Assembly: GCF_002208095.1 (NCBI RefSeq)
Contig: NZ_CP017990.1
Location: 4,030,001-4,094,000 of the forward strand
Direction of reading: 5' to 3'
Origin: Enterobacter cloacae complex sp. ECNIH7
Lineage (GTDB): Bacteria > Pseudomonadota > Gammaproteobacteria > Enterobacterales > Enterobacteriaceae
DNA length: 64,000 nucleotides
The notes beneath the pieces were generated by a model. It was given only the letters and a program-made list of their open reading frames with translations. It had not been told where the DNA came from and ran no database searches. The position numbers were made by a program, and so were the translations under genes. This document shows, one piece after another, positions 40,846 to 49,690 of this stretch. Each line of letters opens with the position of its first letter. Position 1 is the stretch's first letter.

Positions 40846-41682
40846 CTAGCGCAGATCGCCGACCGCAACGTGGTCCATATCATCAAAGACCTGGTTTTCA
40901 CCCACCATTCCCCAGATAAAGGTGTAGGCTTTCGTCCCTACGCCGGAGTGAATAGACCAGCTCGGTGAAATCACCGCCTGCTCGTTGAGCATGACGATAT
41001 GGCGCGTTTCCTGCGGCTGCCCCATCATGTGGAACACGCAGGCGTCCTCATCCATATTGAAGTAGAAGTAAACCTCCATGCGGCGCTCGTGGGTATGGCA
41101 CGGCATGGTGTTCCACAGGTTGCCCGGCGCAAGCTCGGTCAACCCCATGCTGAGCTGGCAGGTCTCCAGCACGTCCGGCACGAAGTATTTATTGATGGTG
41201 CGGCGGTTGCTGGTGAGGTTGTCGCCCAGCGTCACAGGCGCGACGTCTGCCGTGGTCACTTTCCTGGTTGGGCAGGTGGCGTGAGCCGGCGCGCAGTTGT
41301 AGTAAAACTTCGCAGGCTTGCTGCCGTCGATGCTGGCAAAGACCACGTCTTTCGCCCCTTTGCCCACGTACAGCGCCTCGCGATGGCCGATCTCATAGCA
41401 GTGTCCGTCTACGGTGATGGTGCCCGGCCCGCCGATGTTAATCACGCCGAGTTCGCGACGCTCAAGGAAGTAGCTCACGCCCAGCTGTTTACCGACTTCA
41501 CCGCCCACGGAGACGCTTTTCGTGACGGGCATAACCCCGCCCACAATAATGCGGTCGATATGGCTGTAAACCATGGTGTACCTGTCGGCCTCGAATACCT
41601 GCTCGACTAAAAATGCATTGCGCAGCCCCTGAGTATCCAGCGTTTTGGCGTGCGCACTGTGGATGCTTTCTCTGACGTCCAC
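40846..41682 (-). CDS. kduI: 5-dehydro-4-deoxy-D-glucuronate isomerase KduI
   Basis: 278 residues (E. coli 278). Cupin-fold zinc enzyme that converts 5-keto-4-deoxyuronate to 2,5-diketo-3-deoxygluconate. The metal-binding segment is [17 protein letters not shown] with two His and one Glu in the usual pattern; a further His is near the end. Two KdgR-type boxes lie upstream, in keeping with induction by KDG. Confidence 0.96.
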   Translation of the reverse strand: MDVRESIHSAHAKTLDTQGLRNAFLVEQVFEADRYTMVYSHIDRIIVGGVMPVTKSVSVGGEVGKQLGVSYFLERRELGVINIGGPGTITVDGHCYEIGHREALYVGKGAKDVVFASIDGSKPAKFYYNCAPAHATCPTRKVTTADVAPVTLGDNLTSNRRTINKYFVPDVLETCQLSMGLTELAPGNLWNTMPCHTHERRMEVYFYFNMDEDACVFHMMGQPQETRHIVMLNEQAVISPSWSIHSGVGTKAYTFIWGMVGENQVFDDMDHVAVGDLR

Positions 41683-41721
41683 GGTAACCTCCAGATGTGG
41701 TCATGCCCGAAGGCGGAAATA

Positions 41722-41740
41722 AACGAAACAGCGTTCCGTT
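41722..41740 (-). promoter_or_regulatory. KdgR-type operator 1 (kduI)
   Basis: AACGAAACAGCGTTCCGTT matches the AATRAAAYNNYRTTTCATT KdgR box at about 16 of 19 positions. It lies 40 bp before the kduI start, where bound KdgR would overlap the promoter. Confidence 0.6.
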
Positions 41741-41789
41741 TTTCATAATGAGCACATACTATCGGCATAAAGTGGGCTTTTCAATTATA

Positions 41790-41808
41790 TTTAAAACAAC
41801 GTTTCATT
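41790..41808 (-). promoter_or_regulatory. KdgR-type operator 2 (kduI)
   Basis: TTTAAAACAACGTTTCATT matches the KdgR box at about 17 of 19 positions and is the stronger of the two. It is centred 68 bp upstream of the first, near seven helical turns. Confidence 0.65.
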
Positions 41809-41875
41809 TTTATTTTTGTTTATAGCGGAAATGATGTTCGGATCACAATTCAACCGCCGGGAGAAAAAGGACGCG

Positions 41876-41898
41876 AAAAAAAACCTCCCGGAGGAGGT
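41876..41898 (-). terminator. Terminator after yqeF
   Basis: ACCTCC / GGAGGT stem with a CGGA loop and an eight-base T tract on the minus strand, 20 bp past the yqeF stop. Confidence 0.8.
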
Positions 41899-41917
41899 CA
41901 TTTTGTTTGAGAAGAGG

Positions 41918-43096
41918 TTAGCGTTCGATGGCCAGCGCCACCCCTTGCCCGCCGCCTATACAGAGTGTGGCAATCCCTTTGCGGGCATTGCGCTTCTTCA
42001 TTTCGTGGACCAGCGAAACCAGGATCCGGCAGCCGGACGCACCGATAGGATGACCCAGCGCGATTGCGCCGCCGTTAACGTTGACCCGCAGAGGATCCCA
42101 CTCCAGCATTTTTCCGACGGAGATCGCCTGCGCGGCATAGGCTTCGTTCACTTCGATCAGATCCACATCCGAAAGCTGCCAGCCCGCGCGCTCCAGGCAG
42201 CGGCGGGTAGCGTAGACCGGTGCGATCCCCATTAGCGCAGGATCAACCCCCACGCTGGCGAATGCTTTAATGCGGGCCAAGACCGGAAGATCGAGTTCAA
42301 GGGCTTTGCTTTCGCTCATCATCATCACGGCGGCTGCACCGTCGTTAATGGAAGAGGCATTTCCCGCCGTCACCGAGCCCTGCATTTCAAACGCGGGGTT
42401 CAGCCTCGCCAGGCCTTCTGCGCTGGCGTCGGTGCGCGGCTGTTCATCGGTATCCACGAGGATACGCTCGCCGCTCTGACGCTGCGTGCTGACCGGGACA
42501 ATTTCGTCGCGAAAGCGACCGGAATCAATCGCCGCACGCGCTTTTTGCTGCGAGCTTAGCGCATAGGCATCCTGCACCTCACGGCTGATGCCGTACTCGC
42601 GCGCCAGGTTTTCCGCCGTCACGCCCATATGATAGTCATTGAACGCATCCCACAGCCCGTCATGCACCAGGCTGTCGAGCAGCTGGCTGTTGCCCAGCTG
42701 TGCGCCGGTACGGCTGTCGGTCAACACGTGCGGCGCGCGGCTCATGTTCTCCTGCCCGCCCGCGATGATCACGTCCGCCTCACCACACTGAATGGCCTGC
42801 GTCGCGAGATGCAGCGCTTTTAATCCTGAACCACAGACGTCGTTGATAGTGATGGCCGAAACGGTATTGGGCAGCCCGCCCTTCAGCGCCGCCTGACGCG
42901 CAGGGTTTTGCCCGGCACCGGCCGTGAGGACCTGGCCCAGAATCACCTCATCAACTTCATGTGTTGCGATCCCGCTACGTTCCACCAGCGCTTTTACCAC
43001 CACGCTACCCAGCTCAACCGCCGAGTGACGCGCGAGCGATCCCTGAAAACAGCCGATAGCTGTACGCAACGCACCCACTATAACGACATCTTTCAT
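41918..43096 (-). CDS. yqeF: Acetyl-CoA C-acetyltransferase (thiolase) YqeF
   Basis: 392 residues from the ATG preceded by AGAGGTCGTG; an ATG eight codons earlier was rejected because MKDVVIVGALRTAIG is the family N terminus. Thiolase with nucleophile Cys88 (NDVCGSGLKAL), His in GGAIALGHPIGASG and base Cys in TLCIGGGQG. It should condense two acetyl-CoA to acetoacetyl-CoA or run in reverse. Position next to kduI and upstream of yqeG as in E. coli. Confidence 0.94.
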   Translation of the reverse strand: MKDVVIVGALRTAIGCFQGSLARHSAVELGSVVVKALVERSGIATHEVDEVILGQVLTAGAGQNPARQAALKGGLPNTVSAITINDVCGSGLKALHLATQAIQCGEADVIIAGGQENMSRAPHVLTDSRTGAQLGNSQLLDSLVHDGLWDAFNDYHMGVTAENLAREYGISREVQDAYALSSQQKARAAIDSGRFRDEIVPVSTQRQSGERILVDTDEQPRTDASAEGLARLNPAFEMQGSVTAGNASSINDGAAAVMMMSESKALELDLPVLARIKAFASVGVDPALMGIAPVYATRRCLERAGWQLSDVDLIEVNEAYAAQAISVGKMLEWDPLRVNVNGGAIALGHPIGASGCRILVSLVHEMKKRNARKGIATLCIGGGQGVALAIER

Positions 43097-43189
43097 CACG
43101 ACCTCTGTGTTAAATGACATGACGATAGTAGAGGATTGTTACTGGCAATTATCTTAATTGTTTAAAAATAGTGAGTTTAATCACAAGGA

Positions 43190-44056
43190 TCAGCGCGCAT
43201 CCTGCAGATACTGCCGCAGCCAGCTTCCGGCAACGCCGGGAGGGGATCGTTTATTCCACAGCAGATCGATGCCGATCGCCCGCGGCCAGCCGGGAACATT
43301 GAGCTGTACCAGGGATTTCGCGGCGGCAAATTCATCCACCAGCGCACACGGCAGCACGCACCAGCCAAATCCCTGTACCGCCATACTCAAGAGTAACAGG
43401 TAATTCGGCGCTGACCAGACGGGCCCGCGCGCGATCTCAGCCTCGCGCTCAAGATAGGTGCTGAGCCGCAGCTCCCGCCAGCCGTGCAGCTCGTCATGCT
43501 GAACGTCATGTTGTCCGGCCAGCGGATGCGTGGTCGCGACGTAGATTGCCATGCGGGTCTGCATCGGCAACCGGGTGACACCAATATCCGTAGGGTAACC
43601 GTCGCGCGCTTCCGTCAGGCCAACCTGCGCGCGCTCCTTTTGCAGCAGATCGATCACGTCCTCTTCCTCGCCAATCAGACATTCGAATTCCGTATGGGGA
43701 AAACGCGCGTCAAACTGTTTCATCATCTCTTCCAGCACGTCCGGGTTAAGGGTATCGGAAAGGACAAACGTCAGACGCGCCTCCGTTTGCGCCGTTAGCG
43801 ACACCGCCAGCTCGTCCAGCCGCGTGCTGGCGGCCAGGATAGCCTGCACGTAGCCCAGCACCTGTTCTCCCTGGACCGTTAACACCGGCTGACGCGCCGA
43901 GCGGTCAAACAGCTCGAAACCGAGATCGGCTTCAAGATTGGCAATCGACGTGCTGATCGTCGACTGGCTTTTACGCAGCCGGCGTGCAGCAGCAGAAAAA
44001 GAGCCCGCCGCAACGGTCTCGACAAACGCGGTAAGGGCTTCGGGTGAATAGCGCAT
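43190..44056 (-). CDS. LysR family transcriptional regulator
   Basis: 288 residues. N-terminal winged HTH (residues 3-60: ALTAFVETVAAGSFSAAARR, then SQSTISTSIANLE) and a LysR substrate-binding domain. Its start is about 100 bp from the divergent PACE efflux gene, the usual layout for a LysR protein controlling its neighbour, like AceR and AceI in Acinetobacter. E. coli lacks it between yqeF and yqeG. Ligand unknown. Confidence 0.88.
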   Translation of the reverse strand: MRYSPEALTAFVETVAAGSFSAAARRLRKSQSTISTSIANLEADLGFELFDRSARQPVLTVQGEQVLGYVQAILAASTRLDELAVSLTAQTEARLTFVLSDTLNPDVLEEMMKQFDARFPHTEFECLIGEEEDVIDLLQKERAQVGLTEARDGYPTDIGVTRLPMQTRMAIYVATTHPLAGQHDVQHDELHGWRELRLSTYLEREAEIARGPVWSAPNYLLLLSMAVQGFGWCVLPCALVDEFAAAKSLVQLNVPGWPRAIGIDLLWNKRSPPGVAGSWLRQYLQDAR

Positions 44057-44161
44057 AACCTATCTACTTTAGCGATGGATACTATCTTTAATATATCAGC
44101 TATAGCGATAAAAATAGGCTGCATCAACGCCCATACCGGCGAATTAATGAGGTCTATGACT

Positions 44162-44623
44162 ATGCAACATCAGGATGCACTCCAACGTAAACTGCCGGAG
44201 CGGATCTTTCATGCTGTCTGTTTCGAAGGGATTGCTACGGCGATCCTCGCCCCTACGGCGGCGTGGCTAATGCAGCGTTCCGTGGTGGAGATGGGGGGAT
44301 TGACCATTATTCTGGCCACCACCGCCATGCTGTGGAACATTATTTATAACTTTGGCTTCGACCGTTTCTGGCCCGTTCAGCGCGTCAAACGTACCGCAAA
44401 AGTCCGTGCGCTGCATGCGCTGGGGTTCGAATGCGGGTTTATTGTGATTGGCGTGTCGATTGTCGCCGCCGTGCTGGGCGTTACCCTGCTTCAGGCATTC
44501 ACGCTGGAAATAGGTTTCTTCCTGTTCTTCCTGCCGTACACCATGTTCTATAACTGGGCGTACGATAGCCTGCGCGAGAAATTTCTTAAGCGTCGCCAGC
44601 AACGGCGCGCCCTGGCAGGCTAA
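44162..44623 (+). CDS. PACE family efflux transporter (AceI-like)
   Basis: 153 residues from the ATG with GAGG nine bases upstream; earlier in-frame ATGs at 44147 and 44156 are possible. Four TM helices in two tandem BTP domains, seen as ERIFHAVCFEG and YNFGFDRFWP, then HALGFECGF and MFYNWAYDSLREKF. The Glu in TM1 (CFEG) is the expected coupling residue. The family exports biocides such as chlorhexidine and probably polyamines. Divergent from a LysR gene that probably regulates it. Confidence 0.88.
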   Translation: MQHQDALQRKLPERIFHAVCFEGIATAILAPTAAWLMQRSVVEMGGLTIILATTAMLWNIIYNFGFDRFWPVQRVKRTAKVRALHALGFECGFIVIGVSIVAAVLGVTLLQAFTLEIGFFLFFLPYTMFYNWAYDSLREKFLKRRQQRRALAG

Positions 44624-44742
44624 ACCGCCTCTGGCCGGACGCCCGTTCCGGCCAAACTCCGTCGAAGCAACTGCGCTCTTCAGGCATAACTATGGTAAAT
44701 TGCACGCCATTCCGATGGTTTGATAGTTGATACGTTGCTCTA

Positions 44743-45972
44743 ATGTCGAAAATTTGGTCAAAAGATGAGACTCTCTGGAGTTTCGCTCTCTATGGCACGG
44801 CCGTGGGCGCAGGAACGCTGTTCTTGCCCATTCAGCTGGGCTCCGCAGGCGCAATCGTCCTGTTTATTACCGCCCTCGTGGCCTACCCCTTAACCTACTG
44901 GCCGCACAAAGCGCTGGCGCAATTTATCCTGTCGTCGAAAACGAAAGGCAACGAAGGGATCACCGGCGCCGTCTCGCACTACTACGGCAGGAAGATTGGC
45001 AACCTGATCACCACGCTCTATTTCATCGCCTTCTTTGTGGTGGTGCAGATTTATGCGGTGGCCATCACCAACTCGCTCACGGAGCAGCTGGCGAAACACC
45101 TGACGGTGGATACCGCCGTTCGCGTGCTGGTCAGCCTGGGCGTGGTGCTGGTCCTAAATCTGATCTTCCTGATGGGACGGCATATCACGATAAAAGTGAT
45201 GGGCTTCCTGGTGTTTCCGCTGATTGCCTATTTCCTGTTTGTCTCGCTCTACCTGATCGGCAGCTGGCAACCCTCGCTGCTGACCAGCCAGATGGCCGTC
45301 GATCGCCATACGCTGCACCAGGTGTGGATTTCGATTCCGGTGATGGTATTTGCTTTCAGCCATACCCCGATTATCTCAACGTTTGCCGTTGACCGTCGTG
45401 AGAAGTTTGCTGACGGCGCTATGGATAAATGCAAGAAAATTATGAAGGTGGCTTACCTGATCATCTGCCTGAGCGTGCTGTTTTTTGTCTTCAGCTGCCT
45501 GCTCTCAATTCCGCCGTCGTACATTGTGGCCGCCAAAGAGCAAGGGGTAACGATCCTGTCCGCGCTGTCGATGATGCCTTCTTCTCCGGCGTGGCTGGGC
45601 ATTTCCGGGATTATCGTGGCGATTATTGCGATGTCGAAATCGTTTCTCGGCACCTATTTTGGGGTGATTGAAGGGGCGACGGAGATCGTGAAGTCGTCGC
45701 TGAACCAGGTGGGGGTGAAAAAGAGCCGCGCCTTCAACCGCGCGATTTCCATTATGGGGGTGTCGTTAATCACCTTTGCCGTCTGCTGCATTAACCCGAA
45801 CGCCATTTCGATGATTTACGCCATCAGCGGCCCGCTTATCGCCATGATCCTGTTTATCATGCCGACGCTGTCGACGTATCTGATCCCCTCCCTGAAACAG
45901 TACCGCTCGATTGGCAACCTGCTGACGCTGATCGTCGGCGTGCTGTGCGTATCGGTGATGTTTGTCGGCTAA
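44743..45972 (+). CDS. yqeG: YqeG, HAAAP family amino acid (serine/threonine-type) permease
   Basis: 409 residues (E. coli 409), 11 predicted TM helices. N-terminal block WSFALYGTAVGAGTLFLPIQ and PVMVFAFSHTPIISTFAVD identify the hydroxy/aromatic amino acid permease (SdaC/TdcC) family. The substrate of YqeG is not firmly known. In E. coli it directly follows yqeF; here a LysR/PACE pair is inserted between them. Confidence 0.94.
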   Translation: MSKIWSKDETLWSFALYGTAVGAGTLFLPIQLGSAGAIVLFITALVAYPLTYWPHKALAQFILSSKTKGNEGITGAVSHYYGRKIGNLITTLYFIAFFVVVQIYAVAITNSLTEQLAKHLTVDTAVRVLVSLGVVLVLNLIFLMGRHITIKVMGFLVFPLIAYFLFVSLYLIGSWQPSLLTSQMAVDRHTLHQVWISIPVMVFAFSHTPIISTFAVDRREKFADGAMDKCKKIMKVAYLIICLSVLFFVFSCLLSIPPSYIVAAKEQGVTILSALSMMPSSPAWLGISGIIVAIIAMSKSFLGTYFGVIEGATEIVKSSLNQVGVKKSRAFNRAISIMGVSLITFAVCCINPNAISMIYAISGPLIAMILFIMPTLSTYLIPSLKQYRSIGNLLTLIVGVLCVSVMFVG

Positions 45973-45980
45973 ACGCCCTG

Positions 45981-46004
45981 CATGCCCGGCGTTCTGCCGG
46001 GCAT
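45981..46004. other. Palindrome between yqeG and the Lrp-type gene
   Basis: CATGCCCGGC / GCCGGGCATG perfect 10-bp arms around GTTC. There is no T tract; it may be a REP-like unit or a factor-assisted 3' end for the two convergent genes. Confidence 0.5.
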
Positions 46005-46009
46005 GCCTC

Positions 46010-46480
46010 TCAGTCTCGCCCAGCTGATTCCAGCGGAAAAGGCCTGTCCTGCACCACCGTTTTCATGACAAGCGTAGAGCGAAGATGCTGCACGCCGGGC
46101 ATGGCGGAGAGCTTCTCGTCGTAGAGCTTCTGGAAAGCGGGCAGGTCGCGGGTCACGACGTGCATCAGATAATCTGGATCGCCAAACAGGCGCTGTGCCA
46201 GCACGATCTGCGGAATTTCCTCCACCGCCGCTTCAAACGCGCTAACCGCCTTACGGTCACCCTCTTTCAGCGTCGCAAACACTATTGCCAGGAAGTTGAA
46301 TCCCATTTTGGCGGGGTCGAGGCTGGCACGGTATCCCGTTATCGCCCCGCTCTGCTCCAGCGCCCGCACGCGACGATGGCACGGCGAGAGGCTCAGATTC
46401 ACTCTTTCCGCCAGCTCGGTAAGGGATAAGCGGCCATCAGACTGTAGCTCAGCAAGAATTTTCCGATCGATGCTATCCAT
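46010..46480 (-). CDS. Lrp/AsnC family transcriptional regulator
   Basis: 156 residues. N-terminal HTH (residues 1-55, DRKILAELQSDGRLSLTELA, then NLSLSPCHRRVRALEQSG) and a C-terminal RAM effector domain (LVMKTVVQDRP near the end). It is divergent from a LysE/RhtB-type exporter 115 bp away, a common pair in which the Lrp-type protein senses the exported amino acid. Confidence 0.9.
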   Translation of the reverse strand: MDSIDRKILAELQSDGRLSLTELAERVNLSLSPCHRRVRALEQSGAITGYRASLDPAKMGFNFLAIVFATLKEGDRKAVSAFEAAVEEIPQIVLAQRLFGDPDYLMHVVTRDLPAFQKLYDEKLSAMPGVQHLRSTLVMKTVVQDRPFPLESAGRD

Positions 46481-46595
46481 GTGGAAGATTTTCTCAATTT
46501 CACGGTGTTATGAGCATAACATTGAAAGCCTATTTCGCAGGGTTAGCGATATTCTTTTTCTCAACCTTTGACGCACTGCGGGAGTCTTCAGGACG

Positions 46596-47207
46596 ATGGA
46601 AATGAGTATTGTGGCCGGCTTTTGGGTGGTTTCTTTTCTGCTTATCATGACGCCAGGCGCCGACTGGGCCTACGCCATTAGCGCCGGGATTAACGGGCGA
46701 CGCGTGGTACCGGCGGTGATGGGGCTAATGTCCGGGCATCTGATAGCCACGCTGATTGTGGTGGCTGGCGTGGGCGTAGTGATTGCTCAACACCCGATGG
46801 CGTTAAACGGGCTGACCGTCGCGGGGGCCGCGTATCTCCTGTGGCTTGGCATCGGACTGTTGCGTCACCCTGCCGCACCGGAAAAGGCCACCCATCATGC
46901 GGGAAACTGGAGGCAGTGGGCAGTGAAAGGGCTCTGCATTAGCGGTCTTAACCCGAAAGTTTTTTTACTTTTCCTGGCGCTGCTTCCGCAGTTCACCGAC
47001 CCGACCGGAAGCTGGTCGATAGCGATGCAGATGTCCGCGCTCGGCGTGATGCACCTTATCACCTGTACGCTGGTCTATCTGCTGGTGGGGTATGGTTCGA
47101 AAGCGGTACTGGCGACCCGGCCACAGGCGGCGCGTCTGGTAAGCATGGCGTCAGGAGGGATAATGGTGCTGATCGCGATGGTATTGCTGTTTGAGCAGGT
47201 AAGATAA
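46596..47207 (+). CDS. LysE/RhtB family amino acid exporter
   Basis: 203 residues, six hydrophobic helices. The N-terminal family signature is LLIMTPGADWAYAISAGINGRR and the middle block is GLCISGLNPKVFLLFLALLPQF. Exports an amino acid or derivative by proton antiport; substrate unknown. Divergent from the Lrp/AsnC regulator that probably controls it. Confidence 0.9.
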   Translation: MEMSIVAGFWVVSFLLIMTPGADWAYAISAGINGRRVVPAVMGLMSGHLIATLIVVAGVGVVIAQHPMALNGLTVAGAAYLLWLGIGLLRHPAAPEKATHHAGNWRQWAVKGLCISGLNPKVFLLFLALLPQFTDPTGSWSIAMQMSALGVMHLITCTLVYLLVGYGSKAVLATRPQAARLVSMASGGIMVLIAMVLLFEQVR

Positions 47208-47232
47208 AAAAACACCGGCCATCGCCGGTGTT
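47206..47232 (-). terminator. Terminator between the LysE-type gene and yjdJ
   Basis: AACACCGGC / GCCGGTGTT, 9-bp perfect stem, loop CATC; T tract on the minus strand (and TTATTT on the plus strand), so it serves yjdJ and perhaps both convergent genes. Confidence 0.85.
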
Positions 47233-47234
47233 AT

Positions 47235-47507
47235 TTACGCCCGAATATCGTCATATTCCCGCGTTTTATCAAACTCATGCTTCGCGAACGGGCACAGCGG
47301 AATAATTTTGCGATTCTCACCGCGCATCTTCTCCACCACTTTCGCTACCAGCTGTTTACCGACGCCCTGCCCTTTCAGGCTCTCATCCACGTCGGTGTGC
47401 TCGATAATGCTCAGATGCTCGCCGGTCGGTACGAAGACAATCTCCGCGACCTGATTGCCGTTCGCATCATTCACGTAAAACTTGTTATGGCCTTCCAGAA
47501 TATCCAT
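47235..47507 (-). CDS. yjdJ: Small GNAT-like acetyltransferase YjdJ
   Basis: 90 residues, matching E. coli YjdJ ([34 protein letters not shown]). It is a minimal GNAT fold with the acetyl-CoA loop [10 protein letters not shown] and the conserved ending [14 protein letters not shown]. Substrate unknown. It is 10 bp downstream of yjdI on the same strand. In E. coli the pair sits in the dcuSR-lysU region, so the genes are at a different place here. Confidence 0.92.
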   Translation of the reverse strand: MDILEGHNKFYVNDANGNQVAEIVFVPTGEHLSIIEHTDVDESLKGQGVGKQLVAKVVEKMRGENRKIIPLCPFAKHEFDKTREYDDIRA

Positions 47508-47517
47508 GGTTCCTCGC

Positions 47518-47748
47518 TTATTTTTGGCGATACTTCAGCGCACCGCTCGGGCAGGTATCAATCACGCGTACAACCGTTTCAACGTCCACTTCATCGGGAA
47601 TGATCCACGGCTTACGTTTCAGATTAAACAGCTTTGCGCTCCCACGCACGCAGTTACCTGAGTGTTTGCAGATCCCGGTATTGAAGTAAACGTCAATTTT
47701 CTCGCCGGTATAGGCCCGGTAACCCGCATCCAGTAGTTCTTTATCCAT
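47518..47748 (-). CDS. yjdI: (4Fe-4S)-binding domain protein YjdI
   Basis: 76 residues, close to E. coli YjdI. Three cysteines in [12 protein letters not shown] and [10 protein letters not shown] fit a divergent mononuclear-type 4Fe-4S cluster domain. The function is unknown, perhaps electron transfer. Promoter-proximal to yjdJ; an ERIC element lies upstream. Confidence 0.9.
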   Translation of the reverse strand: MDKELLDAGYRAYTGEKIDVYFNTGICKHSGNCVRGSAKLFNLKRKPWIIPDEVDVETVVRVIDTCPSGALKYRQK

Positions 47749-47812
47749 GACATTGCCTCTGTAATTATTATCGTGCTGAATGAAGCATAGCCTTACGGGA
47801 TCCTAATGGCTA

Positions 47813-47939
47813 TATACCCGTCATACTTCAAGCTGCAGGTGCGTTGGCTGCACTCACTCACCCCAGTCACGTACTTATGTACGCTCCCGGGGATTCGTTC
47901 CCTTGCCGCCTTCCCGCAACTCGAATTATTTAGGGTATA
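47813..47939. repeat. ERIC element (127 bp)
   Basis: Exactly 127 bp bounded by TATACCC and GGGTATA inverted ends. The centre has the ERIC core (CTCACCCCAGTCACGTACTTA, then GCTCCCGGGGATTC). ERIC elements are non-coding enterobacterial miniature repeats. The copy looks intact, is in the yjdI to sensor-kinase gap, and explains most of that 301-bp space (47749-48049). Confidence 0.93.
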
Positions 47940-48049
47940 ACGCCGAAAACGAAAAGCCAGGTCACAACTCTTTTCTCGCCAGATTGCGTCCGCTATTGGC
48001 CCATGTCAGGCTCGGCAAATGTCACTTTTACATAACTTCCGCAGGTTGA

Positions 48050-49690
48050 ATGAAACGCAGACTCTCTTTTCAGGTAAAGCTGTTTTTAGCGCTGGTGTGC
48101 TTCTCCTGCCTGCTGTTAGTTCTGCTGGGAACAATCCTGTTTCATTTTATTGACCGTCAGCTCCACCACGATCTCGGCCAGCGCGCCCGGGTTCAGGCCA
48201 GCCAGATCGCGCTGATGCCGGGTCTGGCGGCAATGGTAGCGGCCAGGGATATTCCGGGAATAGCCCGCTTAATTCAGCCGTTGCGCGCCGAAAGCGATGC
48301 CAGCTACATTGTGATTGGCGATACCGAGGAGCAGCACCTCTATCATTCGGAATCCCCGGAGCGGATTAATTTACCGATGATCGGCGGGGATAATGCGGAG
48401 GTATTAAAGGGCAAAACCATTATTTCCGTGCGTCAGGGCGGGATTGGCGTGTCACTACGCAGTAAAGCGCCCATCTTCAACGCGCAGCATCAGGTGATTG
48501 GTATTGTCTCGGTCGGCTATCTGACGTCGTATATTGCCAATATTAACGCCCGCATTCTCTGGCAGTCCGGGCTATACGGCGCTGCGCTTCTGCTGCTGCT
48601 GTTTATTTTCTCCTGGCTGTTTACCCGCAATTTAAAAAAACAGATGTTCCGGCTGGAGCCGAAAGATATCGCTCAGCTGGTTTTGCAGCAGCGCGCCCTA
48701 TTAGAAGCCATGTACGAAGGCGTATTTGCCGTTAATAGCGAGAAGCAGCTGATTTTAATTAACCGCGCGGCACGCGAAATGCTGGATATTCGGCAAAATG
48801 AGAAAGAACTTATCGGTAAACCGCTGGAGGACATTCTGCAGACGGCGCCGGGATTTTTATCCCAGCGCTACGCCTCGGTGAGCAGCGGGAGCCATGACCA
48901 GATTGCGGTGCTGAACCAGCGCGAGGTGATCGTCAACCGGGTAGCCATTGAGGTCGAACCGGGCGTTGAAAGCGGTTGGGTATACAGCTTTCGCGACAAA
49001 AACGACATTAACACCCTCAGCAGCCAGCTCAGCCAGATCAAACGCTATGCGGATAACCTGCGCATTATGCGCCACGAACAGCTGAACTGGACCGCCACTC
49101 TGGTCGGGCTACTGCAGATGAAACACTATGACGAGGCCATCCGTTACATTCAGGTGCAGTCAGAGGGCGCGCAGCGCGTGCTGGACTTTGTCTCAGCCCG
49201 TTTTTCCTCTCCCGCGCTGTGTGGGCTGCTGTTAGGAAAATACGTCAGCGCGCGCGAAAAAGGCATCGAGCTGCTGTTTGACCCCGCCTGCCAGCTCATC
49301 CGCATGCCTGCCGCGCTAAGTGAAACGGAGCTGATGTCCATTATTGGTAACCTGCTGGATAACGCCGTGGACGCGACACTCAACGCCCCGGTCCACGCGC
49401 CGGTAGAACTCTACATTTCTGACCGTAACCAGGAGCTGCTGATCGAGGTGGCCGACCGGGGCTGCGGGGTGGAGGATGCGATGAAGCCGCACATTTTTCG
49501 CCAGGGGTTCAGCAGCAAGCCGGACAGCGAAAACGACATTGTGGGCACCGAGCACGGTATTGGCCTGTTCCTGGTGGCAGGATATATCGACAAGGCCGGC
49601 GGCAGCATTGAGATTGCCGACAATACGCCGCAGGGCACTATTTTTTCTGTGTTTATTCCGAATGGGCTAAAGCATGACCCGACCACTTGA
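48050..49690 (+). CDS. CitA/DcuS-type sensor histidine kinase
   Basis: 546 residues. TM1 at about 11-34, a periplasmic PAS/CACHE-like sensor (35-170), TM2 at about 173-193, a cytoplasmic PAS domain (LLEAMYEGVFAVNSEK on), a kinase core with His342 in RIMRHEQLNWTATL, N box NLLDNAVDAT and G boxes EVADRGCGVED and GTEHGIGLFL. The MRHEQLNW form is that of citrate/C4-dicarboxylate sensors. It overlaps its response regulator by 17 bp. The ABC transporter downstream suggests the ligand is related to that substrate. No known sensor is close enough for a symbol. Confidence 0.92.
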   Translation: MKRRLSFQVKLFLALVCFSCLLLVLLGTILFHFIDRQLHHDLGQRARVQASQIALMPGLAAMVAARDIPGIARLIQPLRAESDASYIVIGDTEEQHLYHSESPERINLPMIGGDNAEVLKGKTIISVRQGGIGVSLRSKAPIFNAQHQVIGIVSVGYLTSYIANINARILWQSGLYGAALLLLLFIFSWLFTRNLKKQMFRLEPKDIAQLVLQQRALLEAMYEGVFAVNSEKQLILINRAAREMLDIRQNEKELIGKPLEDILQTAPGFLSQRYASVSSGSHDQIAVLNQREVIVNRVAIEVEPGVESGWVYSFRDKNDINTLSSQLSQIKRYADNLRIMRHEQLNWTATLVGLLQMKHYDEAIRYIQVQSEGAQRVLDFVSARFSSPALCGLLLGKYVSAREKGIELLFDPACQLIRMPAALSETELMSIIGNLLDNAVDATLNAPVHAPVELYISDRNQELLIEVADRGCGVEDAMKPHIFRQGFSSKPDSENDIVGTEHGIGLFLVAGYIDKAGGSIEIADNTPQGTIFSVFIPNGLKHDPTT

